Of a stretch of DNA of 64,000 nucleotides, positions 50,092 to 58,002 are shown one piece after another. The stretch is from Zemynaea arenosa (GTDB taxonomy: Bacteria > Pseudomonadota > Gammaproteobacteria > Burkholderiales > Burkholderiaceae_D), in contig NZ_SPVF01000106.1 in NCBI RefSeq assembly GCF_004614185.1, positions 16,196-80,195 of the forward strand. The letters run 5' to 3'. Numbering within the stretch: the first letter of the stretch is position 1; each line of letters begins with the position of its first letter. The notes under the pieces are model-generated. The model saw nothing but the letters and a program-made list of their open reading frames with translations, had not been told where the DNA came from and did not search any database. Position numbers and translations under genes: made by a program.

Positions 50092-50193
50092 GCATTCATG
50101 CAGGTTCCAGCAGATGAGAGTGATTCTCCGGCCGTTCCGCATAAGTCGGTCTGCGAAGCCGAAGCATCGCAAGCCGGTCAAGCCACGCTCCCG

Positions 50194-50715
50194 TCAGGCT
50201 CGTAGGGTTCCCTCGATGGAATCATCCAAAGTCTTGCCGAGGGCAGCGCCCAGCAGAATCTTGATTCCAGCCACCGCAGCTCCGTGTTTGTTGTCCCAAT
50301 AGTAGCCATGCGCCGGTTCGAATTTGATCACGGTGATACGCGGATCGTCTTTGCCCTCGGTGAACCAAGTCTTGAGCGCGAAGCTCCACAGCTTATCGAT
50401 CTTGTCCTGATCGCGTGAAACGCTGGCTCGTCCCGCAAGCGTCAAGAAGTGCGCATGAGGCGAGCCTTGGAAGAACAGGCGCACCTCGGGATTGGCGGCC
50501 AGTTCCTGATTCTTGCGGCTATCGCTGGCACTGAGAAACCATAAATTTCCCTGTTCATCGACTTCGCGCACGTTCATGGGGCGCGCGCTGTCGCCGGCGG
50601 TGCAGAAAAAACAGGTTTCCGCCTGTTTTGCCAATTCGGCCAGTTTCTCGACGGCTGCGCGGCCCGTCAGGTTCTCAACATTCTGTTCGGGCTGGTTGCG
50701 GTTAATAGAGTCCAT
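50194..50715 (-). CDS. Pyridoxamine-phosphate-oxidase-fold flavoprotein, general stress 26-like
   Basis: 173 residues from ATG 50715 (AGGAGA upstream; the open frame is longer). It shows the split-barrel pattern of FMN-binding PPOX proteins of the general stress protein 26 group: ETCFFCTAGDSARPMNVREV, LWFLSASDSRKNQELAANPE, FFQGSPHAHFLTLAGRASV and the closing ITVIKFEPAHGYYWD. It probably binds a flavin or related cofactor in a stress role. Confidence 0.88.
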   Translation of the reverse strand: MDSINRNQPEQNVENLTGRAAVEKLAELAKQAETCFFCTAGDSARPMNVREVDEQGNLWFLSASDSRKNQELAANPEVRLFFQGSPHAHFLTLAGRASVSRDQDKIDKLWSFALKTWFTEGKDDPRITVIKFEPAHGYYWDNKHGAAVAGIKILLGAALGKTLDDSIEGTLRA

Positions 50716-50849
50716 TGCTGTCTCCTCGATTGTCCAGGACAATCCTAACCGAGCGTGTGCAGCCCAGTTCGTACGCTGGCTAACGAACCGCAATGGGCCC
50801 GTGCTCCAAGGGCTCCCTGGTTCCTACGGTTGACCAGCGCACCCGCCCT

Positions 50850-51689
50850 TCAGTCCAAGTCTGTCGCGTCGTGCCGCTCCGGCACCTGTTCCTCCGGCTT
50901 GCCGCGCACGCGGTTGACCTTGCGGCCGCGGATCACGGCCGGGCGGGCGCCCACTTCGTCGGCCCAGCGCTTGACGTTCTTGTACTCGTGGACGGACAGG
51001 AATTCGGCCGCTTCGTAGATGTTCTCGCGTACCAGCCCGCCGTACCACGGCCAGATCGCCATGTCCGCGATGGTGTACTCGTCCCCTGCCACAAAGCGGT
51101 GCTGCGCGAGCTGGCGGTCCAGCACGTCGAGCTGGCGCTTGGCTTCCATGGCGTAGCGGTTGATTGCGTACTCGATCTTCTCGGGCGCGTACGCGTAAAA
51201 GTGGCCGAATCCGCCGCCCACGAAGGGCGCGGACCCCATCTGCCAGAACAGCCAGTTGAAGGTCTCGGTGCGGGCCTTCAGCTCCGTCGGCAGGAAGGCG
51301 CCGAACTTCTCGGCCAGGTAGACCAGAATCGACCCCGACTCGAACACCCGCACCGGCTCGGTGCCGCTGCGGTCCAGCAGGGCGGGAATCTTGGAGTTCG
51401 GGTTGATGTCCACGAACCCGCTGGAGAACTGCTCCCCGTCGTTGATCTTGATGAGCCAGGCGTCATACTCGGCGCCCGCATGGCCGAGCGCCAGTAGCTC
51501 CTCCAGCATGATCGTGACCTTGACGCCATTTGGCGTGGCCAGCGAATACAGCTGCAGCGGGTGCTTGCCGACCGGCAGCTCTTTCTCGTGGGTGGGCCCG
51601 GCCACCGGGCGGTTGATGTTGGCGAACGTGCCGCCGGACGCGGCGGGCACCCAAACCTTGGGCGGAACGTAGTTGTTTTGATCGGCCAT
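50850..51689 (-). CDS. yghU: YghU-type glutathione transferase/disulfide-bond oxidoreductase
   Basis: 279 residues from ATG 51689 (GGAAGGGAAG upstream). The N-terminus is the YghU type (VPPKVWVP, then NINRPVAGPTHEKELP). The thioredoxin-like domain includes HPLQLYSLATPNGVKVTIML, with the Thr/Asn-Gly site that replaces the usual nucleophile, and the glutathione site FESGSILVYLAEKFG. The helical domain ends normally. YghU enzymes have disulfide reductase and peroxidase activity. The same frame stays open far upstream to 54743, but that part is antisense to real genes. Confidence 0.95.
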   Translation of the reverse strand: MADQNNYVPPKVWVPAASGGTFANINRPVAGPTHEKELPVGKHPLQLYSLATPNGVKVTIMLEELLALGHAGAEYDAWLIKINDGEQFSSGFVDINPNSKIPALLDRSGTEPVRVFESGSILVYLAEKFGAFLPTELKARTETFNWLFWQMGSAPFVGGGFGHFYAYAPEKIEYAINRYAMEAKRQLDVLDRQLAQHRFVAGDEYTIADMAIWPWYGGLVRENIYEAAEFLSVHEYKNVKRWADEVGARPAVIRGRKVNRVRGKPEEQVPERHDATDLD

Positions 51690-51881
51690 GCTTCTTCCCT
51701 TCCATCTTTCATGTGATGCGAGTGACACAAGGCGGCCATCTTGCCACAGCGTCAAAATCCGCGCCGATGCCACGCCAAATCCGCGTTTTAACAATTGAAC
51801 CGTGCGCGAGAATATGGCCCTTAGAATGAGCCGCATGATGACCTCTACCATTCTCCACGCGACGTGCCCGGGAGCCCGGCC

Positions 51882-52754
51882 ATGACTCCGCTGCGCATGG
51901 CCCGGCTGCGAGCCGGCTATACCCAGCGGGCCCTGGCGCTGGTGGCCGCGGTCGGGCAGGGCGCGCTGCACCGCTGGGAGAGCGGCGCGGAGCCGATCCC
52001 ACCCGCGGCGCTCGACCGTCTGGCGCTGGCGCTGGATGTCAGCGCCACGGTGCTGCAGGGCGAAGCCGCGCCCATGGCGCTGCACGTCGCGCGCGGCTCG
52101 AGCGCTGAATCTACCTATTTCGGCGAGGTGACGCTGCACTTCACGCACGGCCAGCCCCTGCTGGTGCCGATCTCCCATGCCACCCGCGAGCGCATGCGCC
52201 AGGAGGCGGAGCGCGGGCACGCATGGTCGGTCTTCGACAGCCTCGATAACCGGGTGATCGTGCTGCGGCTGACGTCCTTGTCCGATCTGTTCTTCTCCAG
52301 TGAACAGGGCGAGGAGAGTGGACCGGAGGCGGGGCGCTACGAGCCAGGGCCGGGTGTTTTTCCGGAAGACGCATTCTGGGAGACGGTCGAGAAACTGTAT
52401 GCCGGCGACTTGCCGGAGCTGGACCAGTTGAATGAGGCCCAGCGCGCCGTGGCCGAAGTCCTGTGGCCCGGCGCGGCCTCCGCGGACACGCGCTACTCGG
52501 ACCAGCACACGCAAAACTTCTTCGCCAACGCCACCGAGACCGTGTGGCAGTGCGCCAGCGGTTTCCGGCGGTCGGCGTGGATGCATGACGATGCAGCTCT
52601 GCTGCCAGTGGTCGAAGCCTTGGCCGGGTGGGACGACACCACGGTCGGCCTGGTGCGCCTGCCGGTGGACGAGCATCAGGTCGTGCAGGTGAATCCCCAG
52701 GAAATCGACTACCTGTCTGTACCCGGCCACCGCCTGCGGCGCGTGCTGGCCTGA
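51882..52754 (+). CDS. XRE-type HTH transcriptional regulator with unknown C-terminal domain
   Basis: 290 residues from ATG 51882 (GGGAG seven bases upstream). Residues 1-65 are an XRE helix-turn-helix (MARLRAGYTQRALALVAAVG, LHRWESGAEPIP, LDRLALALDVS). The remaining 225 residues are acidic, with no recognised fold, and may bind a ligand. It starts the run to the ParB-like and acylase genes and is divergent from yghU, so either could be its target. Confidence 0.78.
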   Translation: MTPLRMARLRAGYTQRALALVAAVGQGALHRWESGAEPIPPAALDRLALALDVSATVLQGEAAPMALHVARGSSAESTYFGEVTLHFTHGQPLLVPISHATRERMRQEAERGHAWSVFDSLDNRVIVLRLTSLSDLFFSSEQGEESGPEAGRYEPGPGVFPEDAFWETVEKLYAGDLPELDQLNEAQRAVAEVLWPGAASADTRYSDQHTQNFFANATETVWQCASGFRRSAWMHDDAALLPVVEALAGWDDTTVGLVRLPVDEHQVVQVNPQEIDYLSVPGHRLRRVLA

Positions 52755-52814
52755 CTCTTGGGCGCGGGGCTGCTTTGGTGTAGGATGCAGCCCGGCAGAA
52801 CCAAGGACAAGCAA

Positions 52815-53651
52815 TTGAACATCACCATCCATGAGGAACTGCGTTCCTTTGTCGATCCCCTCACGCCCACCGAATACGCGGCCCTCGAGCGCAGCCTGCT
52901 GGCCGAAGGCTGCCGCGATGCGCTGGTGCTGTGGAACGACATCCTGATCGACGGCCATAACCGGTACGATATCTGCACCAAGCACGGGATCGAATTCAAG
53001 ACCGTCCAGAACACCCGCTTCACCTCCATCGAGGAGGTGATGCTGTGGATGATCGATAACCACCTCGCGCGCCGCAGCGTGTCCGACTATCAGCGCGGCG
53101 TGCTCGCGCTGCGCAAGAAGGAACTGATCACCAGCCGCGCGGCACCCCCGCCGCCCGCCGCGCCGCCAGCCGACACCACGGATGGCAGTACGCCGCCGTG
53201 GGAAGGCGAGAACGAGATCCCCAAGCCCGTGATCAAGAAGGAGGAGCTGGCGCGCGAAGCCCGCGTCTCCTCCGCCACCATCAGCCAGATCGAACGGATC
53301 CGCAAGGACGCCAGCCCTGAGCTGGTGCAGGCCGTGCGCCAGGGCGCCATCTCCATCAACGCCGCCGCCAACGTGGCCGCGCTGCCGAAGGAAGTGCAGG
53401 CCGCCGCCGTCGCGGGCGGGAAGAAGGAGCTGCAGCAGCTGGCCAAGCAGGTGCGCGAGCAGAAGCTGGCCACGCGCGCGCCGCGCGAACCGAAGGCGCC
53501 ACCCGCCGATGTGCCGGACGGCCCGCCCACGCGCGGCTCGGACAATGAACTGATTACGCTGCGCGCCCAGGTCGCGGTACTGCGGCAGAAGGTGATCGAC
53601 CTGACCGTCGAGAACACCGAACTCAAAGAACAACTGGCAGCCAAAAACTAA
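52815..53651 (+). CDS. ParB-like (plasmid partition-related) DNA-binding protein
   Basis: 278 residues from the TTG at 52815, seven bases after AAGGA; an in-frame ATG at 52785 is a weaker choice. A ParB N-terminal-like core is present (LTPTEYAALERSLLAEGC, VLWNDILIDGHNRYDICTKH, SIEEVMLWMIDNHLARR), then a proline-rich linker, an HTH-like stretch (EELAREARVSSATISQIERI) and a leucine-rich coiled coil at the C-terminus. The arginine-rich ParB box seen in CTP-binding ParB is not evident, but GHNR keeps the central motif. It probably binds DNA. No ParA gene is adjacent. Confidence 0.75.
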   Translation: MNITIHEELRSFVDPLTPTEYAALERSLLAEGCRDALVLWNDILIDGHNRYDICTKHGIEFKTVQNTRFTSIEEVMLWMIDNHLARRSVSDYQRGVLALRKKELITSRAAPPPPAAPPADTTDGSTPPWEGENEIPKPVIKKEELAREARVSSATISQIERIRKDASPELVQAVRQGAISINAAANVAALPKEVQAAAVAGGKKELQQLAKQVREQKLATRAPREPKAPPADVPDGPPTRGSDNELITLRAQVAVLRQKVIDLTVENTELKEQLAAKN

Positions 53652-53660
53652 GGAGACCCC

Positions 53661-55886
53661 ATGCAGCCGACCCGCCTCGCAGTGTCCATGATGATGACTT
53701 TCGCTGCGCTGGCAGCGGCTCCCGTGGTGGCGGCACCGGCATCCGCTGCGGCCGCGAAGGCGCAGCCGCAGGCCTCCGCCGAGCTGCAGCGCTGGCAGCA
53801 GACCGCCCAGCGCGTGACCATCATGCGCGACAAGTGGGGCATCCCGCACGTCTTCGGCAAGACGGATGCGGACGCGGTGTTCGGCATGCTCTACGCGCAG
53901 GCCGAGGATGACTTCAACCGCGTCGAACTCAATTACATCAACGCGATCGGACGCCTGGCCGAGGTGGAAGGCGAGGGCGAGATCTGGCGCGACCTGCGCA
54001 TGAAGCTCTTCATCGATCCGGTGGAGCTGAAGGCGCAGTACGCGCGCAGCCCCGCGTGGCTGCAAAAGCTGATGGTCTCCTTTGCCGATGGCCTGAACTT
54101 CTATCTGCACACCCACCCGGAGGTCAAGCCGAAGCTGATCACGCACTTCGAGCCGTGGATGGCGCTCGCCTTCAGCGAAGGCTCGATCGGTGGCGACATC
54201 GAATCGGTGAACCTCAAGCAGCTGGAGCAGTTCTACGCGAAGCTGCCGGTGCCCGCGCAGGCGGTGGCTTTCGTGCCGCCAGAGACGGAGCCGCGCGGTT
54301 CCAACGGCTTCGCCATCGCGCCCAAGTTGACCAAGGACGGGCACGCGCTCCTGCTCATCAACCCGCACACCTCGTTCTACTTCCGGCCCGAGATCCACGT
54401 GGTCAGCGAGGAAGGGCTGAACGCCTACGGTGCGGTCACCTGGGGCCAGTTCTTTGTCTACCAGGGCTTCAACGAGCGGGTGGGCTGGATGCACACCTCC
54501 GGCGGTGGGGACGTGATCGACGAGTACCTGGAGACGGTCACCGAACGCAATGGCAAGTACTTCTACAAGTACGGCAGCGGCGAGAAGCCGATGAAAGCGG
54601 TCGCCATCCAGCTGCCCTACAAGGCCAAGGATGGGACCATGGCCACGCGCACGGTCACCGCGTACTCCACCCAGCATGGCCCGGTGGTGCGCCAGGCGGA
54701 CGGCAAGTGGATCAGCGTGCGGCTGATGAATGATCCGATGCACGCGCTGCAGCAGTCCTATCTACGCACCAAGGCGCGCAACTACGCGGGCTTCCTGAAG
54801 GTGATGGACATCCGCACCAACTCGTCCAACAACACTGTGTATGCGGACGCGGACGGAAACATCGCCTACTTCCACGGGAATTTCATCCCCAGGCGGGATC
54901 TGAAATTCGACTGGAAGCATCCGGTCGACGGCAGCAACCCGGCCACCGAGTGGCAAGGCCTGCATCCGGTGAAGGACACCATCCGCCTCTTCAATCCCGC
55001 CAACGGCTGGGTGCAGAACACCAACAACTGGCCGTTCACGGCGGCAGGGCCCAACAGCCCGAAACAGTCCGACTATGCGGCCTACATGTGGTCCTTGCCG
55101 GAGAACCCGCGCGGCAAGCACGCGCTGCGCGTGCTGTCCGGTGCGCGTGAGCTGACGCTCGATGGCCTGATCGCCAAGGCCTACGACAGCTACCTCACAG
55201 CGTTTGAACCGCTGGTGCCCGCGCTGTTGAAGGACTACGACGCGCTGCCCGCGTCCGACCCGCGCAAGCCGCAGCTCGCCGAGCAGGTGCAGATGCTGCG
55301 CGGCTGGGACCTGCGCTTCGGCGTCGATTCGGTGCCGACCTCGCTGGCCGTGTATTGGGGCCAGGAGATGCTGGCGCATGCCTCCAAGGCGGCGCGCGCC
55401 GCCGAGATCCCGGCCATCGACTACATCACCACCCGTGCCACGCCGGAAGAACGGCTCGATGCGCTGGCCAGCGCGACGGCCAGGCTGACCACGGACTTCG
55501 GCAGCTGGAAGACGCCATGGGGCGAGATCAACCGCTTCCAGCGCCTGTCCGGCGCCGTCGACCTGCAGTACGACGACAGCAAACCGAGCATCCCGGTCGG
55601 GTTCGCGTCCGCGACCTGGGGCTCGCTGGCCTCGTTCGGCATGTCGGCGCCGCAGAAGACCAAGCGCATCTACGGCGACCGGGGCAACAGTTTCGTCGCG
55701 GTGGTCGAGTTCGGTCCACGCATCAAGGCCAAGAGTGTGCTGGCGGGCGGGGAGAGCGGGCACCCGGAGTCGCCGCACTTCAACGACCAGGCCGAGATGT
55801 ACAGCAAGGGCCAGTTCAAGGACGTGCTGTTCTACAAGGACGACATCGCCAAGCAGCTGGAGCGCAGCTACCACCCCGGCCAGTGA
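53661..55886 (+). CDS. Penicillin/acyl-homoserine-lactone acylase (Ntn hydrolase)
   Basis: 741 residues with a signal peptide (ends about PASAAAA). The proenzyme has an alpha part (DKWGIPHVFGKTDADAVFGM), then the autocleavage site before Ser214 (PRGSNGFAIAP), giving a beta chain starting with Ser. The beta chain contains NPHTSFYFRPE, STQHGPVV and NSSNNTVYADADGNIAYFH. This is the layout of acyl-homoserine-lactone or penicillin acylases, so it may destroy quorum signals or beta-lactams. It begins 9 bp after the ParB-like gene. Confidence 0.92.
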   Translation: MQPTRLAVSMMMTFAALAAAPVVAAPASAAAAKAQPQASAELQRWQQTAQRVTIMRDKWGIPHVFGKTDADAVFGMLYAQAEDDFNRVELNYINAIGRLAEVEGEGEIWRDLRMKLFIDPVELKAQYARSPAWLQKLMVSFADGLNFYLHTHPEVKPKLITHFEPWMALAFSEGSIGGDIESVNLKQLEQFYAKLPVPAQAVAFVPPETEPRGSNGFAIAPKLTKDGHALLLINPHTSFYFRPEIHVVSEEGLNAYGAVTWGQFFVYQGFNERVGWMHTSGGGDVIDEYLETVTERNGKYFYKYGSGEKPMKAVAIQLPYKAKDGTMATRTVTAYSTQHGPVVRQADGKWISVRLMNDPMHALQQSYLRTKARNYAGFLKVMDIRTNSSNNTVYADADGNIAYFHGNFIPRRDLKFDWKHPVDGSNPATEWQGLHPVKDTIRLFNPANGWVQNTNNWPFTAAGPNSPKQSDYAAYMWSLPENPRGKHALRVLSGARELTLDGLIAKAYDSYLTAFEPLVPALLKDYDALPASDPRKPQLAEQVQMLRGWDLRFGVDSVPTSLAVYWGQEMLAHASKAARAAEIPAIDYITTRATPEERLDALASATARLTTDFGSWKTPWGEINRFQRLSGAVDLQYDDSKPSIPVGFASATWGSLASFGMSAPQKTKRIYGDRGNSFVAVVEFGPRIKAKSVLAGGESGHPESPHFNDQAEMYSKGQFKDVLFYKDDIAKQLERSYHPGQ

Positions 55887-56020
55887 CGAGGGCGGGCGTA
55901 TAGTTTCCCGACGCGCGCTATCTCAAGCCCAGCGCGTGTTCAAATTGAAAGAGTTGCACTCCTGATATGTACTGGAAGGGCTGTGCCCGGTTCTCCAGTC
56001 CACCTATCAGGAGTGTGATC

Positions 56021-56662
56021 GTGAAATCAATCCAAATCAAAGCTCTCACCGCTGCCGTCCTGCTGTCGGCCGCGGCGGCCGCGCAGGCCGACATCACCAC
56101 CTACACCAGCCAGGCTGCTTTCAATGCGGCCGTGGGCAACCGCGGGGTCGATACTTTCAACGACCTGAGCATTGATCTGCTGCCCGAATCGCTCAGCCGC
56201 ACGGCCGGCAGCTACAGCTACACGGCATCCGCGCCCGGCTCGCAGCTGTATGGCGCGGGCGGGGCGGGGGATGGCTGGCTGTCCACCAACCGTGCGACCG
56301 ACACGATCCTCTTCAACGGCTTCATGCCGGGCGTGACGGCGGCAGGCGGCTTTTTCTTCGGTTCCGACATCGCCGGGCAGTGGGTGGAAGGCTCGACCGT
56401 GATCGTGCACGCCAGCGACGGTGTCGATAGCGCGGACTTCACCATCAGCAACAGCGGGGTGAACAGCTTCGTCGGTTTCTCGTCCACCCGCGGCCTGGTG
56501 TCGCTGAGCATGGAAAGCGTCTCCGCCACCGGCCCGGTCTGGAACACGGCCAATAACTTCACGCTGGGCCAGGTCCAGGCCGTACCTGAGCCCGCGGAGT
56601 ACGCGATGCTGCTGGCGGGACTGTTATCGCTGGGCTGGACGGCGCGGCGCCGCCGCGGCTGA
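56021..56662 (+). CDS. PEP-CTERM sorted secreted protein
   Basis: 213 residues from the GTG at 56021, seven bases after AGGAG. Signal peptide KSIQIKALTAAVLLSAAAAA. The body is beta-rich with a TFNDLSIDLLPESL segment and a repeated Ser/Gly pattern. The tail is VPEPAEYAMLLAGLLSLGW followed by TARRRR, the PEP-CTERM signal. Surface or exopolysaccharide-attached protein of unknown role. A terminator follows. Confidence 0.9.
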   Translation: MKSIQIKALTAAVLLSAAAAAQADITTYTSQAAFNAAVGNRGVDTFNDLSIDLLPESLSRTAGSYSYTASAPGSQLYGAGGAGDGWLSTNRATDTILFNGFMPGVTAAGGFFFGSDIAGQWVEGSTVIVHASDGVDSADFTISNSGVNSFVGFSSTRGLVSLSMESVSATGPVWNTANNFTLGQVQAVPEPAEYAMLLAGLLSLGWTARRRRG

Positions 56663-56674
56663 TCCGTGTTTGAT

Positions 56675-56705
56675 GCCGCGTCCACCTTCCCGGACGCGGC
56701 TTTTT
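56675..56705 (+). terminator. Rho-independent terminator after the PEP-CTERM gene
   Basis: GCCGCGTCC (56675-56683), an eight-base loop and GGACGCGGC (56692-56700), followed by five T. Confidence 0.93.
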
Positions 56706-56731
56706 CCCTGCGTTACCCCCTTCCGGCAAGC

Positions 56732-56737
56732 TATAAT
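56732..56737 (+). promoter_or_regulatory. -10 element of the thymidine kinase promoter
   Basis: TATAAT, 32 bp before the GTG start of tdk and just after the preceding terminator. The -35 is weak. Confidence 0.55.
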
Positions 56738-56768
56738 CCCCGCCACTCGTTTTTCGCAGGTCAGGGCC

Positions 56769-57320
56769 GTGGCAAAACTCTATTTCAGGTATTCGGCGAT
56801 GAACGCCGGCAAATCGACCGCACTGCTGCAGGTCGCCCACAACTACGAAGAGCAGGGCCAGAAGGTCAAGCTGTACACGGCAGCCATCGACGACCGCTAC
56901 GGTGTTGGCGTGGTCACCTCCCGGTTGGGTCCCCAGCGCGAGGTCGATCTCTTCGACAAGGACACCAACTTCCTCGACAGCGTTCCCAGCGTGTCGTGCG
57001 TGCTGGTGGATGAGGCGCAATTCCTGTCGCCCCAGCAAGTGAGCCAGCTGCACCAGCTGGCCCAGGTGCGCGGCGTGCCGGTCATCTGCTATGGCCTGCG
57101 CAGCGACTTCCGCGGTGAGCCTTTCCCCGGGTCGGCCTATCTGCTCGCGCTGGCCGATGACATCGAGGAAATCAAGAACATCTGCACCTGCGGCAAGAAA
57201 GCGACCATGAACATCCGGGTCGACGAAAAGGGCGAGCGCATCCGCGAAGGCGAGCAGGTCTCGATCGGCGGTAACGAAGCCTACCGCCAAGCCTGCGGGC
57301 GCTGCTTCTACACGGGCTGA
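56769..57320 (+). CDS. tdk: Thymidine kinase
   Basis: 183 residues from the GTG at 56769, whose product opens AKLYFRYSAMNAGKSTALLQ, the type II thymidine kinase start with its P-loop. The open frame before it crosses a terminator and promoter, so it is not coding. Other motifs: LVDEAQFL, VICYGLRSDFRGEPF, and four zinc cysteines in the CTCG and CGRC pairs. It phosphorylates thymidine for dTTP salvage. Confidence 0.96.
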   Translation: MAKLYFRYSAMNAGKSTALLQVAHNYEEQGQKVKLYTAAIDDRYGVGVVTSRLGPQREVDLFDKDTNFLDSVPSVSCVLVDEAQFLSPQQVSQLHQLAQVRGVPVICYGLRSDFRGEPFPGSAYLLALADDIEEIKNICTCGKKATMNIRVDEKGERIREGEQVSIGGNEAYRQACGRCFYTG

Positions 57321-57330
57321 GCCGCCGGCC

Positions 57331-57882
57331 ATGCACGGCATCAGCTGCAGCTCAGTTGCCGGTGCCTGGCTGTGCCAGCACAGCGGCATGCTGCTCTACC
57401 TCGTGCCGTCGATGGCGATGGCCGTGCTCATGCATATCCTCAGCCGGGCCAGCCCGGCTTTCTTCATCTTTCTCGCATCGGGCACCATCTGCCACGAACT
57501 GGCCCACTTCTTCGTCGGGCTGGTGACCAATGCCCAGCCGGTCGGGCTCACGATTATTCCCAAACGCAATGGCAACACCTGGCGGCTGGGCGAAGTCCGG
57601 CTCAACAACCTGCGCTGGTACAACGCCGCCCCGGCGGCACTGGCGCCGCTGGGGCTGCTGGCGATTCCAATCGCGGTGGCCTGGTACCGCACCCGTTTTG
57701 CATCCTGGCATTTCGCGCCCCTGGATGTCGGCCTGACCTTCCTGCTGGGCCCGCTGTTCCTGTCGTTCTGGCCATCTCCTGTCGACTGGAAACTGGCGCT
57801 GCGCTCCTGGCCTTATCTGCTTGTTATCGCCTGTGGTGCCGGGGCTTACGCCTGGCTTAAGCACCCCGGCTTCCATTTGTAA
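57331..57882 (+). CDS. Small membrane protein with HExxH motif (possible M50-like protease)
   Basis: 183 residues with about five membrane helices. One helix carries GTICHELAHFFVG, a HExxH zinc-binding motif, followed by a GLTIIPK segment, as in small site-2-type proteases. The third ligand region could be PLDVGLTF or PSPVDW, each with one Asp, but this is unsure. A second ATG at 57388 would drop 19 residues. Unknown function; it sits between tdk and prc. Confidence 0.7.
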   Translation: MHGISCSSVAGAWLCQHSGMLLYLVPSMAMAVLMHILSRASPAFFIFLASGTICHELAHFFVGLVTNAQPVGLTIIPKRNGNTWRLGEVRLNNLRWYNAAPAALAPLGLLAIPIAVAWYRTRFASWHFAPLDVGLTFLLGPLFLSFWPSPVDWKLALRSWPYLLVIACGAGAYAWLKHPGFHL

Positions 57883-58002
57883 TCGACGGTAAAGGCGTGC
57901 TCGTATTGCTGGCCCGTTGCTGTAGAATGAGCCGCATCGCTGGGCTTGGAATGTGTGGAGCTGCCCGCAGATAGAAGGTCACAATCCACGCCGGAGAATC
58001 GA

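Noticed and set aside
50850..54743. A minus-strand open frame of about 1300 codons
   Set aside because: Only the part from 51689 down encodes a protein (YghU). The rest is antisense to the XRE, ParB-like and acylase genes and has Arg/Ala-rich composition typical of GC-rich shadow frames.
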